Assembly (NCBI GenBank): GCA_025463125.1
Contig: JAOAPX010000071.1
Span: 1-51,776 of the forward strand
DNA length: 51,776 bases
Direction: 5' to 3'
Source: Acidobacteriota bacterium
GTDB taxonomy: Bacteria; Acidobacteriota; Blastocatellia; Pyrinomonadales; Pyrinomonadaceae
In this document: positions 49,696-51,776 of the stretch, one piece after another
Layout of the letters: every line of letters begins with the position of its first letter
How positions within the stretch are numbered: the first letter of the stretch is position 1
Made by a program: the position numbers and the translations under genes
Notes under the pieces: model-generated
Database searches by the model: none
The model's input: the letters and a program-made list of their open reading frames with translations, nothing else
What the model was told of the DNA's origin: nothing

Positions 49696-51570
49696 ATGTT
49701 TTACGATGATGATTTTGACGTAATTGTAATTGGCGCCGGTCATGCAGGCTGTGAAGCCGCCTCTGCTTCCGCTCGGCTCGGTGCGGAAACCGCCCTTGTT
49801 ACCATCAATTTAGACCTTATCGGGCAAATGTCTTGCAATCCCGCTATCGGCGGGATCGCGAAAGGGCATCTTGTTCGCGAGATTGATGCGCTTGGCGGAA
49901 TTATGGCGCGTGTGATTGACCGCACTGGAATTCAGTTTCGACTCCTTAATCGCTCCAGAGGTCCTGCGGTTCAATCTCCTCGCGCACAAGCTGATCGCAG
50001 TTTGTATCGGTTTGAAATGCGCCGTGTGCTCGAAGCCACCCCAAACTTACATCTTCGCCAGGGCTTAGTTGTGGATCTAATTGTTGATAACAATGTAGTT
50101 ACCGGCGTTGAAATGCAGGATGGTCGCAAGTTTTCAGCAAAAGCGGTTGTCATCGCAACCGGAACTTTTCTAAACGGTATTATTCATGCAGGTCGTAAAA
50201 CTTTCTCTGCCGGTCGCGCCGGTGAGCCTTCGTCTATCGATTTGGCTGAAAGCTTGAAAAAATTAGGCTTTCCCGTTGGAAGACTTAAAACCGGAACGCC
50301 GCCCAGACTTGATGGACGAACAATCGATTGGAATTGTTTTGAACGCCAAGAGGCTGATGAAAAGCCCGTTCCCTTTTCTTTTTCCACTGAAGCACTTGAA
50401 CAGCCGCAAATTGAATGTTATATCGGCTATACATCCAACTCCCTTCACGAAAAGATTCGGGCTAATCTTCACCAATCCCCTCTGTATTCAGGTAAGATCA
50501 AAGGGGTAGGTCCCCGGTATTGTCCTTCTATAGAAGATAAAGTGGTTAAATTCGCAGATAAGGATCGACACCAGCTTTTCCTTGAACCGGAAGGATTAAC
50601 TACAAACGAAGTTTATCTGAACGGTTTCTCCACTTCCCTGCCCGCCGATTTGCAACAGGATCTTCTTAAACTTATTCCAGGTTTTGAAGATGTTAAAATT
50701 ATTAGACCCGGTTATGCAATTGAATATGATTTTGTTGATCCGAAACAACTAAAGCCTACTATGGAGACTTCCAAAGTTAAAGGTTTGTTTTTTGCCGGTC
50801 AAATAAACGGTACTACCGGTTATGAAGAAGCTGCTTGTCAAGGTTTGATCGCAGGCATAAACGCTTCTTTACAAATTCAAAACCGAAAGCCTTTTTATCT
50901 TTCACGTAATGAATCTTATATCGGTGTTCTTGTGGATGATTTAATCCAGCATGGTGTCGATGAACCTTATCGCATTTTTACTTCCAGAGCCGAAGCGCGC
51001 CTTTTACTTCGTCACGATAATGCCGATCGAAGGCTTTCTCCCAAAGCTAAAGAATTAGGTTTGCTGGATGATTCCTATTGGCAGAAATTCAGCGGTAAAC
51101 GTGATAAGGTTTCCCTTTTACGCAAAGCCCTGGAAGAGACTAAGATTAAGAAATCTTCCCCAGAATTTGTTTCTTTATCGCAGCTTTTGAATGCCAATTT
51201 TCAGGATTCAGTTTCTTTAGCCCAATTATCTCTCCGGCAAGGCGTTTCTTCAGATTTGATTTATAAGCTTTTACCTGCCGATGTTCAATCGCAAATTAAT
51301 TTTGTCGACCTGGAGACTACGCTGGCTGACTATCTTTATCGCGGTTATATTGACAATCAGCAAACGGCGGTTGATAGAACTTTTCATAATGATAATTTGA
51401 AAGTGCCCGAAGGATTTGTTTTTAAGGATATAAGTGGTTTGTCTAATGAAATGTTGGAGCGTTTAGAGCGCGCCAGCCCGCAAAACTTTGGTCAAATTCG
51501 TAAAATACCCGGTCTTACTTCATCCGCCTTGTCTACCGTTCTTGTTTATTTATCATCAGCTAAATCATAA
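49696..51570 (+). CDS. mnmG: tRNA uridine-5-carboxymethylaminomethyl(34) synthesis enzyme MnmG (GidA)
   Basis: FAD-dependent partner of MnmE in wobble-uridine modification. The start is the ATG at 49696 (624 residues); a TTG at 49681 would add five hydrophobic residues. The FAD motif DVIVIGAGHAGCEAASAS is near 7-24. Then come CNPAIGGIAKGHLVREIDAL near 47-66, a GAGEPSS-like segment (GRAGEPSSIDLAES) and LKTGTPPRLDGRTIDW near 198-213. A typical GidA end (FGQIRKIPGLTSSALSTVLV) closes it. The coding sequence is richer in A/T and T-ending codons than the left half of the window. No Shine-Dalgarno site is seen. Confidence 0.97.
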   Translation: MFYDDDFDVIVIGAGHAGCEAASASARLGAETALVTINLDLIGQMSCNPAIGGIAKGHLVREIDALGGIMARVIDRTGIQFRLLNRSRGPAVQSPRAQADRSLYRFEMRRVLEATPNLHLRQGLVVDLIVDNNVVTGVEMQDGRKFSAKAVVIATGTFLNGIIHAGRKTFSAGRAGEPSSIDLAESLKKLGFPVGRLKTGTPPRLDGRTIDWNCFERQEADEKPVPFSFSTEALEQPQIECYIGYTSNSLHEKIRANLHQSPLYSGKIKGVGPRYCPSIEDKVVKFADKDRHQLFLEPEGLTTNEVYLNGFSTSLPADLQQDLLKLIPGFEDVKIIRPGYAIEYDFVDPKQLKPTMETSKVKGLFFAGQINGTTGYEEAACQGLIAGINASLQIQNRKPFYLSRNESYIGVLVDDLIQHGVDEPYRIFTSRAEARLLLRHDNADRRLSPKAKELGLLDDSYWQKFSGKRDKVSLLRKALEETKIKKSSPEFVSLSQLLNANFQDSVSLAQLSLRQGVSSDLIYKLLPADVQSQINFVDLETTLADYLYRGYIDNQQTAVDRTFHNDNLKVPEGFVFKDISGLSNEMLERLERASPQNFGQIRKIPGLTSSALSTVLVYLSSAKS

Positions 51571-51576
51571 ACACGC

Positions 51577-51634
51577 TTTTAATGTGGCACGTGGCACATT
51601 CGCCACCAAGGATGTGCCACGTGCCACATTAAAA
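51577..51634 (+). terminator. Perfect 23-bp inverted repeat after mnmG
   Basis: Arms at 51577-51599 and 51612-51634 (core ATGTGGCACGTGGCACAT and complement) with a 12-nt loop. Each arm contains CACGTG, itself palindromic, and a GTGGCAC direct repeat. The A/T flanks give terminator ability in both directions, but its strength and internal symmetry may mark a dispersed repeat. Confidence 0.8.
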
Positions 51635-51703
51635 TAATTGTAATAATAGAGCAGGTGTTGTAAAGTAATACAAAACATCTGCGGGAAACTAACAAAAAAT
51701 AAA

Positions 51704-51776
51704 ATGGGAAAAATAATAGCGGTCGCAAACCAAAAAGGCGGAGTAGGGAAGACTACAACTTCAATAAATCTGGCTG
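51704..51776 (+). CDS. parA: Chromosome-partitioning ATPase ParA/Soj, 5' end only
   Basis: 24 residues are visible before the window ends: [20 protein letters not shown] followed by INLA. This is the ParA deviant Walker A (KGGVGKTT) at the standard N-terminal position. It acts with ParB at parS sites to segregate the origin. It follows mnmG after a hairpin, without rsmG in between. No Shine-Dalgarno site is clear. Confidence 0.93.
   Translation, partial: MGKIIAVANQKGGVGKTTTSINLA

Noticed and set aside
1-51776. Phage, IS element, CRISPR or tRNA genes
   Set aside because: No transposase, integrase, capsid or cas-like protein, no regularly spaced repeat array and no tRNA T-arm signature was found when reading both strands.

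Overview
The window looks like a chromosomal origin region from an Acidobacteriota bacterium, probably class Blastocatellia (Pyrinomonadaceae-like). That assignment is inference. It rests on a very large Oar-like TonB receptor with an N-terminal carboxypeptidase-regulatory domain, a relic of the zinc-ribbon/SH3 protein type I associate with Acidobacteria, moderate GC with AT-rich intergenic DNA, and many genes without a clear Shine-Dalgarno site. No rRNA, tRNA, CRISPR array, IS element or prophage was seen.

Left part (1-18 kb). A polysaccharide BY-kinase runs off the left edge. It is divergent from a 1238-residue flavin/Fe-S oxidoreductase that fuses a GltD-like half to a PyrK-like half (NfnAB-like). 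Then come minus-strand genes: L-asparaginase II, recN, a secreted M14 carboxypeptidase, a very large secreted nuclease (lamin-tail, Thr-Pro linker, NUC1 nuclease, regulatory-like domain), a glycogen debranching enzyme carrying an in-frame repeat insertion, and a glycosyltransferase.

Middle part (18-33 kb). An Oar-like receptor, a PilZ-like protein, a secreted hypothetical protein, an unlisted 46-residue membrane protein, a VanX-type dipeptidase, YceI, WrbA, queA, a STAS-like protein, a GNAT acetyltransferase, thiE, a PilT-type ATPase, a zinc-ribbon/receiver-like protein and fabF.

Origin (33-37 kb). dnaA and dnaN are both on the minus strand and flank a 389-bp oriC. It has seven exact TTTTCCACA boxes and a textbook basal unwinding module: DnaA box, GC-rich spacer, five CTA/TAG trinucleotides, AT-rich DNA. 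More boxes, including a 20-bp palindrome, lie upstream of dnaA. A decayed zinc-ribbon/SH3 gene sits between dnaN and fabF. A NuiA-type nuclease inhibitor is divergent from dnaA, so the window holds both a NucA-type secreted nuclease and a NuiA-type inhibitor.

Right part (37-52 kb). A GIN-domain protein, DUF6766 and DUF445 membrane proteins, purMN, then the classical origin cluster rpmH-rnpA-yidD-yidC-khpB-mnmE, a PilZ protein behind a structured leader, a single-domain response regulator, mnmG, and the start of parA. rsmG is not in its usual place between mnmG and parA. The rnpA frame stays open across the whole of rpmH, which recalls the nested arrangement in Thermus.

The points most worth following up are the nuclease/inhibitor pair, the origin unwinding module, the fused oxidoreductase, the repeat inserted in the debranching enzyme, the structured RNA leader before the PilZ gene, and the zinc-ribbon/SH3 relic.
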